DNA of 64,000 nucleotides from BRH-c54 sp036567945 (GTDB taxonomy: Bacteria > Bacteroidota > Bacteroidia > Flavobacteriales_E > Vicingaceae), in the NCBI GenBank assembly GCA_036567945.1, contig DATCTM010000105.1, positions 1 to 64,000 of the forward strand, in the 5' to 3' direction. Each line of letters begins with the position of its first letter. Positions within the stretch are counted from its first letter, which is position 1. Shown piece after piece: positions 1 through 8,708 of this stretch. The position numbers and the translations under genes were made by a program. The notes under the pieces are model-generated. The model did no database searches and was not told where the DNA came from. It was given only the letters and a program-made list of their open reading frames with translations.

Positions 1-762
1 ATTAATTTTGCTGTTATCAACCACGATAAAAATAATGTTTTTATGATTGGAGTTGTATAAGTCGTTGCCTTGCATTAATGTTCCAGTTATACCAAGCTCT
101 TCAGTAATTCTTTGCTGTAATTTTTCCGGATGATCTAATGCAATATGTACAATTTTTTGATGTTTGCTTCCGGTAAGTAATAAGTTAATCAATTTAGCAC
201 TTACATAAATGCTTATTAAACTCCACAATGCCAATTCAATATCTTTAAAAACTACCCCGGCAGCTACAACTACAAGAGCATCGAGGATGAGAATAGCATC
301 TCCGGTTTTAATATTGGCTTTTTCATTTAAAATTTTGGCAATAATAGTTCCTGCTCCGGCAGAAGATTCTCCTTTAAAAATTAATCCTAAACCAATGCCA
401 ACAAAAACTCCTCCATAAAGTGACGATAATAAGGTGTTATCACTAAACGCAGCAATAGCATATATTTCACCAAGTAAATCAATAAAAAGTGCTGTTATTA
501 CAATGGTAATGATGGTTCTAATGGCAAACTTTTTCCCTAAATAATTTAAACTAAGCAACAAAAGCGGAATATTGACTAGCATTAAAATTATTCCCGTAGG
601 TAATTCAAATAAATGGTGAAGAATAGTGGAAAGTCCGGCAATGCCACCGGTTGCAATTTTATTAGGAATAAGAAATCCAACCATTCCGGTAGCTAGGAAG
701 ATGGCACCGATAATTATGAATAAATAATTTTTTAGTTCAGCTTTTAAGGAATCATCAGGCAT
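1..762 (-). CDS. YitT family membrane protein (C-terminal end cut off by the window)
   Basis: The minus-strand reading frame is open from an ATG at 762 to the window edge, 254 codons without a stop. The protein starts MPDDSLKAELKNYLF and has about five hydrophobic segments. Gly-rich stretches (GFLIPNKIATGGIAG near residue 30, GGVFVGIGLGLIFKGESSAGAG near 115-135) are typical of the YitT/DUF161 family. The last part (KIVHIALDHPEKLQQRITEELG...) matches the soluble DUF2179 domain that follows the membrane part in this family. It is therefore an inner-membrane protein, possibly a transporter; the substrate is not known. The C-terminus lies outside the window. Family call is from recognition, not a search. 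Confidence 0.8.
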   Translation of the reverse strand, partial: MPDDSLKAELKNYLFIIIGAIFLATGMVGFLIPNKIATGGIAGLSTILHHLFELPTGIILMLVNIPLLLLSLNYLGKKFAIRTIITIVITALFIDLLGEIYAIAAFSDNTLLSSLYGGVFVGIGLGLIFKGESSAGAGTIIAKILNEKANIKTGDAILILDALVVVAAGVVFKDIELALWSLISIYVSAKLINLLLTGSKHQKIVHIALDHPEKLQQRITEELGITGTLMQGNDLYNSNHKNIIFIVVDNSKIN

Positions 763-833
763 TGTAATTTATTTTTTGTTGTACAAAATAAGTAAATACA
801 AAAAGATTAAAAGGTGTTATTTGTCATGTTAAA

Positions 834-2762
834 TTACTGAGGTTCTATCCAGTCGCCATGCGATTTTATAAGCTCAATAAGTTCTTCAACAGCTTCTTTT
901 TCAGGAACATTTCTTTTTACCACATTTTTTTCTTTATATAACGTTATTTTTCCTACTCCCGTACCAACATAGCCATAATCTGCATCGGCCATTTCTCCAG
1001 GACCATTAACAATACAACCCATAATTCCAATTTTAACGCCTTTAAGGTGAGAAGTCACTTTTCTGATTTTAGCAGTTGTTTCTTGCAAGTCAAAAAGTGT
1101 TCTTCCGCAACTTGGGCAAGAAATATATTCTGTTTTTGAAATTCTTGTTCGTGTAGCTTGTAAAATACCAAAAGCAAGGCTGTTGAGCAAACTGTCGCTA
1201 CCACAATTTTCGGCAGCTATAAAAATGCCATCGCCTAAACCATCCACCAGTAAAGCTCCCATATCGGTAGAAGTGTAAAGTTGAATTTGTTCATCAGTTA
1301 AATTGCCATAAGCTCTTCCGATAATTACGGGCACATCACAATTGTTTAAGATTAATTCATTAAATAATTTTCGTTGCTCAGCCATACCATGAGGATGATA
1401 AGTATCTATTACTAATACAGCAGTTTTGTCATTCTTTATTTTATCGATAAAAGCACTACTAAGTTGGTCAAGGGTTGCATAAACAAAGTTCAGTTTTGCA
1501 TGAGTTTCAACATTGTTGAGGTATTCTTTTGAATCTATAAAAGGAAATGCGTTGAATTTATCTTTTTGAGTTAACCAAGTTTTATGAAGGTAAACTAATC
1601 CTAGTGTTCCAGGTACTTCAAAGTTAATTGTTTTGTTGCCAAGAAAAATATAATCGCAAGCCATTTCACCAATATTCCATTTATCTAAAGGAACAGAGTA
1701 ATTGTATCCTAAAGCAAATAGTGAAGCTGGCTTTATGTTATTTTTTAGACTAAAATCAGCCATTATTCTAGGTACATTAGAGCCACCAATAGTTAATACT
1801 TCATTGGTTTTTCTTTTATTGTACTCAAAAGGATTAATGGCATATTTATTTATGGGAGCTATGGATGTTTCTATAGTTCTATTGCTGTACCTTTCTACCA
1901 GTGTTTTAGCAACAGGAATTTCAAATTCAGGTTCTTCAGTAAGTGAAACGCGAATGGTATCTCCTAAACCATCTTCTAAAAGTGTTCCTATGCCCACAGC
2001 AGATTTAATTCTACCATCCTCACCATCACCAGCTTCGGTAACTCCCAAATGTAGAGGATAATTCATGCCTTCTTCCATCATTTTACTAACCAATAATCTG
2101 TAAGCCTGAACCACAACCAACGTGTTGCTGGCTTTCATAGAAAGCACAATGCTGTGATAATCTATATCTCTACAAATTCGTAAAAACTCCATGGCAGATT
2201 CTACCATTCCAAGCGGAGTATCGCCATATCTACTTAATATTCTGTCGGATAAAGAACCGTGGTTGGTACCAATTCTCATGGCAGTACCGTGTTCTTTGCA
2301 TATTTTCACCAAAGGTTCAAAACTTTTTCTGATACGTTCTAATTCTTCGTTGTAAGATTCATCAGTATAATCTAATGTTTCAAATTTCTTTTTGTCAGCA
2401 TAATTTCCGGGGTTTATCCTAACTTTTTCTACTATTTTAGCAGCAATTTCAGCAGCATTAGGTGTAAAATGTATATCGGCAACCAATGGGGTGTTATACC
2501 CTCTTTTTTTAAGTTCTGCTTTAATGTTGGCTAAATTCTCAGCTTCTTTTTTGCTTGGAGCAGTAATTCTAACAATTTCGCATCCTGCATTTATCATTCT
2601 GATGGCTTGAGCAACAGTAGCTTCAGTATTCATAGTGTCTGTAGTAGTCATAGATTGAATACGAATAGGATTGTTACCTCCAATTCCAATATTTCCGACC
2701 ATTACTTCTTTGGTTTTAAATCTTTTATATGATGTTAGATTTGTGCAATAAATGTTGTTCAT
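834..2762 (-). CDS. ispG: 4-hydroxy-3-methylbut-2-enyl-diphosphate synthase, long insert form
   Basis: IspG (GcpE) makes HMBDP from MEcPP in the MEP isoprenoid pathway, in the cytoplasm, using a [4Fe-4S] cluster. At 642 residues this is the long form known from plants, Chlamydia and Bacteroidota, with an extra domain between the TIM barrel (about 1-290) and the cluster domain (about 530-642). Cluster ligands are visible as C549 and C552 (CPSC), C583 and E590 (GCIVNGPGE), the usual three Cys plus Glu set. The N-terminal part has the family core IQSMTTTDT. The ATG at 2762 follows a promoter-like box by about 25 bases. It is divergent from the large exported-protein gene at 2976. Confidence 0.96.
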   Translation of the reverse strand: MNNIYCTNLTSYKRFKTKEVMVGNIGIGGNNPIRIQSMTTTDTMNTEATVAQAIRMINAGCEIVRITAPSKKEAENLANIKAELKKRGYNTPLVADIHFTPNAAEIAAKIVEKVRINPGNYADKKKFETLDYTDESYNEELERIRKSFEPLVKICKEHGTAMRIGTNHGSLSDRILSRYGDTPLGMVESAMEFLRICRDIDYHSIVLSMKASNTLVVVQAYRLLVSKMMEEGMNYPLHLGVTEAGDGEDGRIKSAVGIGTLLEDGLGDTIRVSLTEEPEFEIPVAKTLVERYSNRTIETSIAPINKYAINPFEYNKRKTNEVLTIGGSNVPRIMADFSLKNNIKPASLFALGYNYSVPLDKWNIGEMACDYIFLGNKTINFEVPGTLGLVYLHKTWLTQKDKFNAFPFIDSKEYLNNVETHAKLNFVYATLDQLSSAFIDKIKNDKTAVLVIDTYHPHGMAEQRKLFNELILNNCDVPVIIGRAYGNLTDEQIQLYTSTDMGALLVDGLGDGIFIAAENCGSDSLLNSLAFGILQATRTRISKTEYISCPSCGRTLFDLQETTAKIRKVTSHLKGVKIGIMGCIVNGPGEMADADYGYVGTGVGKITLYKEKNVVKRNVPEKEAVEELIELIKSHGDWIEPQ

Positions 2763-2786
2763 AATAATGAATGGCTAAATTTTTAA

Positions 2787-2813
2787 CAAAAGTAAGACTA
2801 AAAAACGCGTCAA
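2787..2813 (-). promoter_or_regulatory. putative ispG promoter
   Basis: On the minus strand TACTTTTG (2794 to 2787) fits the Bacteroidota -7 box TAnnTTTG, with a TTGAC element at 2813-2809 about 15 bases further upstream, a little shorter than the usual spacing. It lies 25 bases before the ispG ATG. Assigned by consensus only. Confidence 0.45.
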
Positions 2814-2858
2814 TTTAAATCAAATTAAAGTTATATGTAAATCAAAAATATATTAATT

Positions 2859-2888
2859 ACCGTTTATAAACCAGAACCTACCGTTTAT
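2859..2888 (+). promoter_or_regulatory. LytTR-type direct-repeat operator
   Basis: Two identical 9-mers ACCGTTTAT lie at 2859-2867 and 2880-2888, separated by exactly 12 bases; the identity extends to 11 bases (TACCGTTTATA). LytTR/AgrA-class regulators bind two direct repeats of the pattern [TA][AC][CA]GTTN[AG][TG] separated by 12-13 bases, and both copies fit every position. The repeats sit 87 bases before the ATG of the 1388-residue exported protein and about 70 bases upstream of the ispG promoter, so the exported protein is the likelier target. No LytTR regulator gene is in the window. The binding itself is inference. Confidence 0.55.
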
Positions 2889-2975
2889 ATATTAAAACCG
2901 ACACAACTTATATTTCTGATAGTAAAATTAGTGAGCCATACGTAATATTACATTGCGAAACAAAAAACTTTTGTT

Positions 2976-5900
2976 ATGAAAACAGCATCTAATCTCTCAA
3001 ACACTATCAGAAATACCCCAAAGAAAAATATTTCTGAGCTATTAAAAACTTCTAAAAAGTTAGAAATTATTAAATACATAATATTATTGTGTTTGATGAT
3101 TTTAGGTTTTGGAATAATTTCGTTAACCGCCCGCAATGTACCTGTATCAGGTGGAGGCGGTAATAAGGGGGGCGGTAATGGGCAGGTAAGTTCAGCAGGC
3201 TGTGCACCAGCTACAGCGATAGCGACCTTGGAGTTAAACAATATAAGAGCTAGAGTAGAAGGAACAGGGGGGAGCATGTGGATGGATAGACCTAACGGTA
3301 TAGCAGCATATAACGTACCCAAGCAAAAGACAGGAGACGACCCTAGGTATACCTCTATATTTGCCGGTTCGTTATGGATGGGCGGAAGAGACGTAAACGG
3401 GCAGTTAAAATTAGCAGCAGTAACCTTTAGAGCAGACGGGAACGATTTTTGGCCGGGACCATTAAAGTTAGCCAATGCAGATATAGATGCAGCTACCTGT
3501 TCAAAATTTGATGAATTTTTTGGAGTATCCAGATCAATGATAGACTTATTTGTAGCATGGTATCAAGCAGGACAAGACGATATCATAAACGGAACTACCA
3601 CCCAAATAGATAACTTTCCGGGATATCAAATACCAGAAGCCATATTAAATTGGCCGGCACATGGGGGACCAGGAGAAGATTGGCACTTAGCCCCCTTTTA
3701 TGATAAAGATGGCGATGATTTTTATGATCCGACCCAAGGAGACTATCCAAAATATGACTTAATAGGCGATATAGACTGTAGAACAACAAGAGACATCAGA
3801 CTATTTGGAGATACAACCATATGGTTTGTGTTTAACGATAAAGGCAACGTACACTCTGAATCAGGAGGTCCATCTATAGGAATGGAAATAAGAGGGCAAG
3901 CCTTTGCATTTGCCACCAATGATGAAGTAAACAACATGACCTTTTATAACTACGAGATGATAAACAGGTCAACCTTTACATTAACAGAAACATTTTTTGG
4001 ACAATGGGTAGATTCAGACTTAGGGAATGCCGAAGACGATTATGTAGGCTGTGATGCTCAAAGAGGATTAGGGTACTCTTATAATGGAGATGCCATTGAT
4101 GAAGATAATCAATCCTCCTTAGGATATGGAGCCACACCACCAGCGATAGGGGTAGATTTTTTTGAAGGACCATACATGGACAATGATGGGATAGACAATC
4201 CATTAACACTAGTAGTGCAAAATGCAATAGACTCATTAGGTATACCTTATGGAGGTTTAGGATTAGGCTATGGAGATGGAGTAGTAGATAACGAAAGATA
4301 TGGGATGCGTAAATTTATTTATTATAACAGAGGATCCGGGCAATTTCCAGGAGACGGAGATCCAGTAAATGCATTACAACATTATAACTATTTAAAAGGG
4401 ATATGGAGAGATGGATCACCTATGGTATGGGGAGGTAATGGACACCCTTCATCAGGAGGAACGATACTAGCAGACTTATTATTTCCGGGAGAATCAGATC
4501 CAGTAAATTGGAGTACTTTAGGAGTAACCCCAACACCAGTACCATGGAGTGAATTTAATGCACAAGCCGGAGGGACACCAAATACAGCATTTGACAGAAG
4601 GTTTTTACAATCAGCAGGACCATTTACCTTAGAGCCGGGAGCAGTAAACGATTTAACAGTAGGAGTAGTATGGGCGAGAGCAGCTACAGGGAATAACTTA
4701 GCCTCTATACAGAATTTAAAAACAGCAGACGATAAAGCCCAAGCCTTATTTGACAATTGTTTTAAGATAGCCGAAGGGCCCGATGCACCAGACTTAACGT
4801 TCCAAGAATTAGACAGAGAGTTGATATTATATTTAAGCAACAAACCAACATCCAACAACTATAATGAAGGATATTATTTGATAGATCCATTTATAGCGAT
4901 ACCAGACACAATGGATGGAGTATATCAAGGAACAGACGATGATAAAGATACCTTAAGATATTATGATTTTCAAGGGTATCAAATCTTCCAAGTAAGCAAT
5001 GCCTCTATAGGCGTAGAAGAATTATATAATCCGGAAGTATCGAGATTAGCCGCTCAAGTAGATATAAAAGATGGGATAACCCAATTAGTAAACTTCACCT
5101 ACGATGAAGGAATTAATGCGAACATACCACAAGAGATGGTAAACGGAGGAGATCAAGGAATCAAGCACTCCTTTAGATTAACAACAGATTTATTCGCATC
5201 AGGAGATAACAGACTAGTAAATCATAAAACCTACTACTATATAGCGATAGCCTATGGGTATAACAGTTTTAAAGATTACGATCCAAACAATCCATTAAGC
5301 TTAGACGGACAAAAGAAGCCCTATATAGCCAGTAGAAAAACAGGAAGCGGAGCAGGAATAACATCCTTTGCAGCGATACCACACAATCCGGCACCAGAAG
5401 CAGGAGGGACCTATGCTAATTCGGTATATGGAGACCAGCCACAAGTAACAAGAATAGAAGGACAAGGCAATGGAGGGAATAGTATATATTTAACAGCCTC
5501 AACAGAAGCAAGAATAGTAGCCAATAATTTTGATGACTTCCTAGTATATGAAAAAGGCTTTGGACCAATCAATGTAAAAGTAGTAGATCCGTTAAATGTA
5601 CAAGCAGGAGCATACAGAGTACAATTTAGCGACACAACAACACCAGGTAACTTAACAGACGCTAGATGGACATTATATGCCCCCAATGGAGATATAATAA
5701 ATTCAGACCAAACCATAGCAATGGAAAATGAACAAGTAATAGTAAAACATGGAATATCTATAAGCATAGTACAAGCGAAGAATGCAGGAGAAGAAGCCGA
5801 ATTAGGTAATGGAGCATTAATCTCTAGTATAGCTTATGAAGACGCGAGCAAATCATGGTTAACTGGTTTTAGAGATGCTGAAGGACAAACTGATGCCAAT

Positions 5901-7142
5901 TGGATACGATCAGGAACAGACTTATTTGCACCAAGTGGATCAGACCCATATGATGATTATTCATTAGTACCACAAGATGTAACTAACCCAACCGGCTTTG
6001 TAGATCCGAATCAAGACTTTGAAGGATTTGCAGGAGGATTGTGGTCGCCATATAGATTAGTATCATATATATCAGATGCCAATACCCAATTTGATGCCGT
6101 AGGATTAGGACTATTGAGTGGGAATTCAATAAAACGATCAAGTTTAACCAATGTACCATCAGTAGATATCGTATTTACAGCAGATAAGAGTAAGTGGAGT
6201 AGAGCAATGGTATTAGAAGCCCAAGCACAAACAGGATTAGCTCAAGGAGGCGTAAAACATTTACATTTAAGAAGTTCAGCAAGTGTAGATAAAAATGGTA
6301 ATCCAGACGGAACAGGAACAGGAATGGGTTGGTTTCCGGGGTATGCCATAAACGTAGAAACAGGAGAACGTTTAAACATAGCCTTTGCAGAAGACAGTTG
6401 GTTAGCCGGAGAAAACGGAAGAGATATGTTATGGAATCCAACATCAAATGCCTATGCAGGAGTAAACAATGAAGTAAGAATGGGAGGGAAACATTACGTA
6501 TATGTATTTAGAGGAGGCTCAGTAGCAGCACCGGTAAATAGTTTGCCAACCTACGATGGCTGTGCAGCTTTGTCCAATATAATGAGAAATGGACCAGACT
6601 TAAGTAGAATGTTAGCCTTTAGCAGTTGTGTGTGGGCAGGAATACCGATGTTAGCAGAAGGACAAGCGTTATTATCAACAACAGCAAAAGTAAGTTTGCG
6701 AGTATCGAGAAGATACACCAGTTTTGCCACAGCCTCAACAACCAACAATGGCTTACCAATGTATGGTTTTGATATGACAGGATTAGAAACAATAAAAGGC
6801 AATGCAGACTTACTAAAAGATAGTGTATTGTCGATGATAAATGTAGTGCCTAACCCTTACTATGCTAATTCAGCCTATGAAACAGGTAAGTTAGATAATA
6901 GAATAAAGATAATTAATTTACCGGAAGAATGTACGATATCTATTTATAATGTAAACGGAACATTAATGAGAAGATTCAACAAAGCTGACCCGAAAACAAG
7001 TTTAGATTGGGATTTGAAGAACTTTGCAGATGTGCCGGTAGCAGGAGGGGTATATTTAATACATGTAGATGTACCCAATATAGGAGAAAGAACACTTAAA
7101 TGGTTCGGTGTTATTAAACCTACTGACTTAAATGGGTTTTAG
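2976..7142 (+). CDS. large exported protein of unknown function, probable T9SS cargo
   Basis: A 1388-residue protein. Residues 1-34 are polar and basic, followed by one hydrophobic segment (about 35-51, IIKYIILLCLMILGFGIISL), which reads as a signal peptide with an unusually long n-region. A Gly-rich linker (SGGGGNKGGGNG) follows, then a region LELNNIRARVEGTGGSMW ... SIFAGSLWMGGRDVNGQLK ... NDFWPGPL that I associate with a family of large Bacteroidota secreted proteins of unknown role. The C-terminus (VVPNPYY... SIYNVNGTLMRRFN ... GGVYLIHVDV) resembles an Ig-like FlgD/T9SS-type terminal domain, so export by T9SS is plausible. No catalytic motif was recognised. Codon use differs strongly from neighbours between about 3180 and 7085 (mostly A-ending codons, ATA for Ile). 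It is monocistronic, with an operator-like repeat upstream and a hairpin terminator downstream. Confidence 0.8.
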   Translation: MKTASNLSNTIRNTPKKNISELLKTSKKLEIIKYIILLCLMILGFGIISLTARNVPVSGGGGNKGGGNGQVSSAGCAPATAIATLELNNIRARVEGTGGSMWMDRPNGIAAYNVPKQKTGDDPRYTSIFAGSLWMGGRDVNGQLKLAAVTFRADGNDFWPGPLKLANADIDAATCSKFDEFFGVSRSMIDLFVAWYQAGQDDIINGTTTQIDNFPGYQIPEAILNWPAHGGPGEDWHLAPFYDKDGDDFYDPTQGDYPKYDLIGDIDCRTTRDIRLFGDTTIWFVFNDKGNVHSESGGPSIGMEIRGQAFAFATNDEVNNMTFYNYEMINRSTFTLTETFFGQWVDSDLGNAEDDYVGCDAQRGLGYSYNGDAIDEDNQSSLGYGATPPAIGVDFFEGPYMDNDGIDNPLTLVVQNAIDSLGIPYGGLGLGYGDGVVDNERYGMRKFIYYNRGSGQFPGDGDPVNALQHYNYLKGIWRDGSPMVWGGNGHPSSGGTILADLLFPGESDPVNWSTLGVTPTPVPWSEFNAQAGGTPNTAFDRRFLQSAGPFTLEPGAVNDLTVGVVWARAATGNNLASIQNLKTADDKAQALFDNCFKIAEGPDAPDLTFQELDRELILYLSNKPTSNNYNEGYYLIDPFIAIPDTMDGVYQGTDDDKDTLRYYDFQGYQIFQVSNASIGVEELYNPEVSRLAAQVDIKDGITQLVNFTYDEGINANIPQEMVNGGDQGIKHSFRLTTDLFASGDNRLVNHKTYYYIAIAYGYNSFKDYDPNNPLSLDGQKKPYIASRKTGSGAGITSFAAIPHNPAPEAGGTYANSVYGDQPQVTRIEGQGNGGNSIYLTASTEARIVANNFDDFLVYEKGFGPINVKVVDPLNVQAGAYRVQFSDTTTPGNLTDARWTLYAPNGDIINSDQTIAMENEQVIVKHGISISIVQAKNAGEEAELGNGALISSIAYEDASKSWLTGFRDAEGQTDANWIRSGTDLFAPSGSDPYDDYSLVPQDVTNPTGFVDPNQDFEGFAGGLWSPYRLVSYISDANTQFDAVGLGLLSGNSIKRSSLTNVPSVDIVFTADKSKWSRAMVLEAQAQTGLAQGGVKHLHLRSSASVDKNGNPDGTGTGMGWFPGYAINVETGERLNIAFAEDSWLAGENGRDMLWNPTSNAYAGVNNEVRMGGKHYVYVFRGGSVAAPVNSLPTYDGCAALSNIMRNGPDLSRMLAFSSCVWAGIPMLAEGQALLSTTAKVSLRVSRRYTSFATASTTNNGLPMYGFDMTGLETIKGNADLLKDSVLSMINVVPNPYYANSAYETGKLDNRIKIINLPEECTISIYNVNGTLMRRFNKADPKTSLDWDLKNFADVPVAGGVYLIHVDVPNIGERTLKWFGVIKPTDLNGF

Positions 7143-7148
7143 TTAAGC

Positions 7149-7206
7149 AAAAAAGCAATTAGGGTATGGAGGTTTAACCTCCACCCTCTATACCCTTTGC
7201 TTTTTA
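7149..7206 (+). terminator. hairpin terminator of the large exported-protein gene
   Basis: Starting 7 bases after the stop there is a long imperfect stem: AAAAAAGCAA (7149-7158) pairs with TTTGCTTTTT (7196-7205), GGGTAT (7162-7167) with ATACCC (7190-7195), and GGAGGTT with AACCTCC around a tiny loop at 7175. The right arm ends in a T run. It lies between two convergent genes and could serve both. Confidence 0.75.
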
Positions 7207-7245
7207 TAAAAGCATAATTTATATAAGATAGTATAACAGTAAAGC

Positions 7246-7692
7246 TTAATTCCTCTTCTTCTGAAAAAAAGTTTGAATTAATTGAGCGGATTCATTTTCT
7301 AAAATACCTTTTATCACTTGTGTTTTAGGATGTAAAAGTGAAGGAGAAATTCGTTCAAAACCTCTTTTTTCATCACTTGCAGCAAAAACTATTTTTTTAA
7401 GTTGTGTCCAATAGCTTGCTCCGGCACACATTACACATGGTTCTAATGTTACATAAAGTGTACATTCATTCAAATATTTACCACCTAAAAAATCGGTTGC
7501 AGAAGTAAAAGCCAACATTTCTGCATGAGCAGTTACATCGTTTAATCTTTCTGTCATATTATGAGCTCGGGCAATAATTTTATTGTCGCAAACAATTACT
7601 GCCCCAACAGGAATTTCATCTTCATTAAAAGCTTTTTGAGCTTCCTTAAAGGCTTCCTTCATAAAATATTCATCAGAGAAAACAGATAACAT
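7246..7692 (-). CDS. tadA: tRNA-specific adenosine deaminase
   Basis: TadA converts A34 to inosine in the tRNA-Arg(ACG) anticodon. The 148-residue protein has the deaminase zinc site: HAE at residues 56-58 (H56 ligand, E58 catalytic) and PCVMC with C86 and C89. The form TLEPCVMCAGA is that of TadA-type rather than cytidine deaminases. Length is normal. Its ATG shares one base with the pssA stop (TAATG), so it is translated after pssA. A guanine deaminase is the main alternative and is less likely given the PCxMCxGA form. Confidence 0.93.
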   Translation of the reverse strand: MLSVFSDEYFMKEAFKEAQKAFNEDEIPVGAVIVCDNKIIARAHNMTERLNDVTAHAEMLAFTSATDFLGGKYLNECTLYVTLEPCVMCAGASYWTQLKKIVFAASDEKRGFERISPSLLHPKTQVIKGILENESAQLIQTFFQKKRN

Positions 7693-8450
7693 TAGTTGGT
7701 AACTTGCTTGTTAGGACTTAAAAAATAATGAGCAATAATCGACCAAACAACATATATAACTACAATTATTGGCATGGCGGTTATGTTGGTAAAAATTAAT
7801 AATCCCAACCAAAGTAATACAAAAGAAAAAGGCAATTTGTTGTCAGCCCATTTTATAGACTTAAACTTTAGAGCAAACATAGGTATTTCAGCTACTAATA
7901 AAAATGAAAATATAACTCCAAATCCAAGCATAATTAAAGGGTTAGAAACAATAGGTTGTACAATGCCCGAAACATCTACTATCATTGGTAAATCAGGAAA
8001 AAGATAAAGCAATATGCAGAAGATAAAAAAGTTAGCATTAGCCGGAGTTGGCAATCCGTAAAAAGTAGTAGATTGCCTTGTATCGTTGTTAAATTTTGCC
8101 AATCTGAACGATGAAAAAACAGGTATGATAAAAGCAATATACATTAACCAAGGATATTGTGTAAGTAATTCCAAGGGTTGATTTTGGTGAAGAATTTTCA
8201 CATATTGATATAATATTAAACCGGGAGCTAACCCAAAAGAAATCATATCCGAAAGAGAGTCTAAGTCTTTACCAATACCACCAGAAACATTCAGCATTCT
8301 TGCAGCAAAGCCATCAAGAAAATCTAAAGCAGAGGCAATAATCAATAAATAACACGACATTGCTAAATCGCCTTCAAAAGCATTGACAATTGCTAAGCAG
8401 CCGCATAATAAGTTGCCTGTGGTTATCAAGTTTGGGATATGTTTTTTCAT
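7692..8450 (-). CDS. pssA: CDP-diacylglycerol-serine O-phosphatidyltransferase
   Basis: This enzyme makes phosphatidylserine, the precursor of phosphatidylethanolamine, at the inner membrane. The 252-residue protein carries the CDP-alcohol phosphatidyltransferase motif D46-G47...A50-R51...G60...D64...D68 and about eight membrane segments. The start MKKHIPNLITTGNLLCG is characteristic of Bacteroidota PssA. The stop overlaps the tadA start by one base. No phosphatidylserine decarboxylase gene lies beside it. The 258 bases upstream, as far as the PorV-family gene, contain no other gene I can support. Confidence 0.93.
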   Translation of the reverse strand: MKKHIPNLITTGNLLCGCLAIVNAFEGDLAMSCYLLIIASALDFLDGFAARMLNVSGGIGKDLDSLSDMISFGLAPGLILYQYVKILHQNQPLELLTQYPWLMYIAFIIPVFSSFRLAKFNNDTRQSTTFYGLPTPANANFFIFCILLYLFPDLPMIVDVSGIVQPIVSNPLIMLGFGVIFSFLLVAEIPMFALKFKSIKWADNKLPFSFVLLWLGLLIFTNITAMPIIVVIYVVWSIIAHYFLSPNKQVTN

Positions 8451-8708
8451 CTGTTTATATTTTTATTTTATTAAATCGGTCAGATGTAACTCCCGAAATA
8501 ATCATTCCCTTGTGTGAGAAAATTTTTAATCATGGTCGTTTCATATCAAATTTTGATTTTGGCTTCAAAAATAACTAATAATAACGCTAAAAATAATAGA
8601 AAGGCAATTTAATTGTTTTAAACAGAAATGAACACAAAACAATAAAAAAACAGAAATCATGTTAATTGCTTACAAATTACTAATTTTATCCTTTAAAAAA
8701 TTATTTTT

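Noticed and set aside
2948..3475. 175-codon minus-strand open frame opposite the start of the large exported protein
   Set aside because: It has no recognisable domain or plausible start context and is a shadow of the Gly/Pro-rich coding region on the plus strand, which has a signal region and a family pattern.
8451..8708. Possible remnant of a phosphatidylserine decarboxylase or small gene between pssA and the porV-like gene
   Set aside because: Short stretches on the minus strand (for example HKGMIISGVT) look vaguely similar to the start of that family, but there is no continuous frame or catalytic motif. I see no supported feature there.
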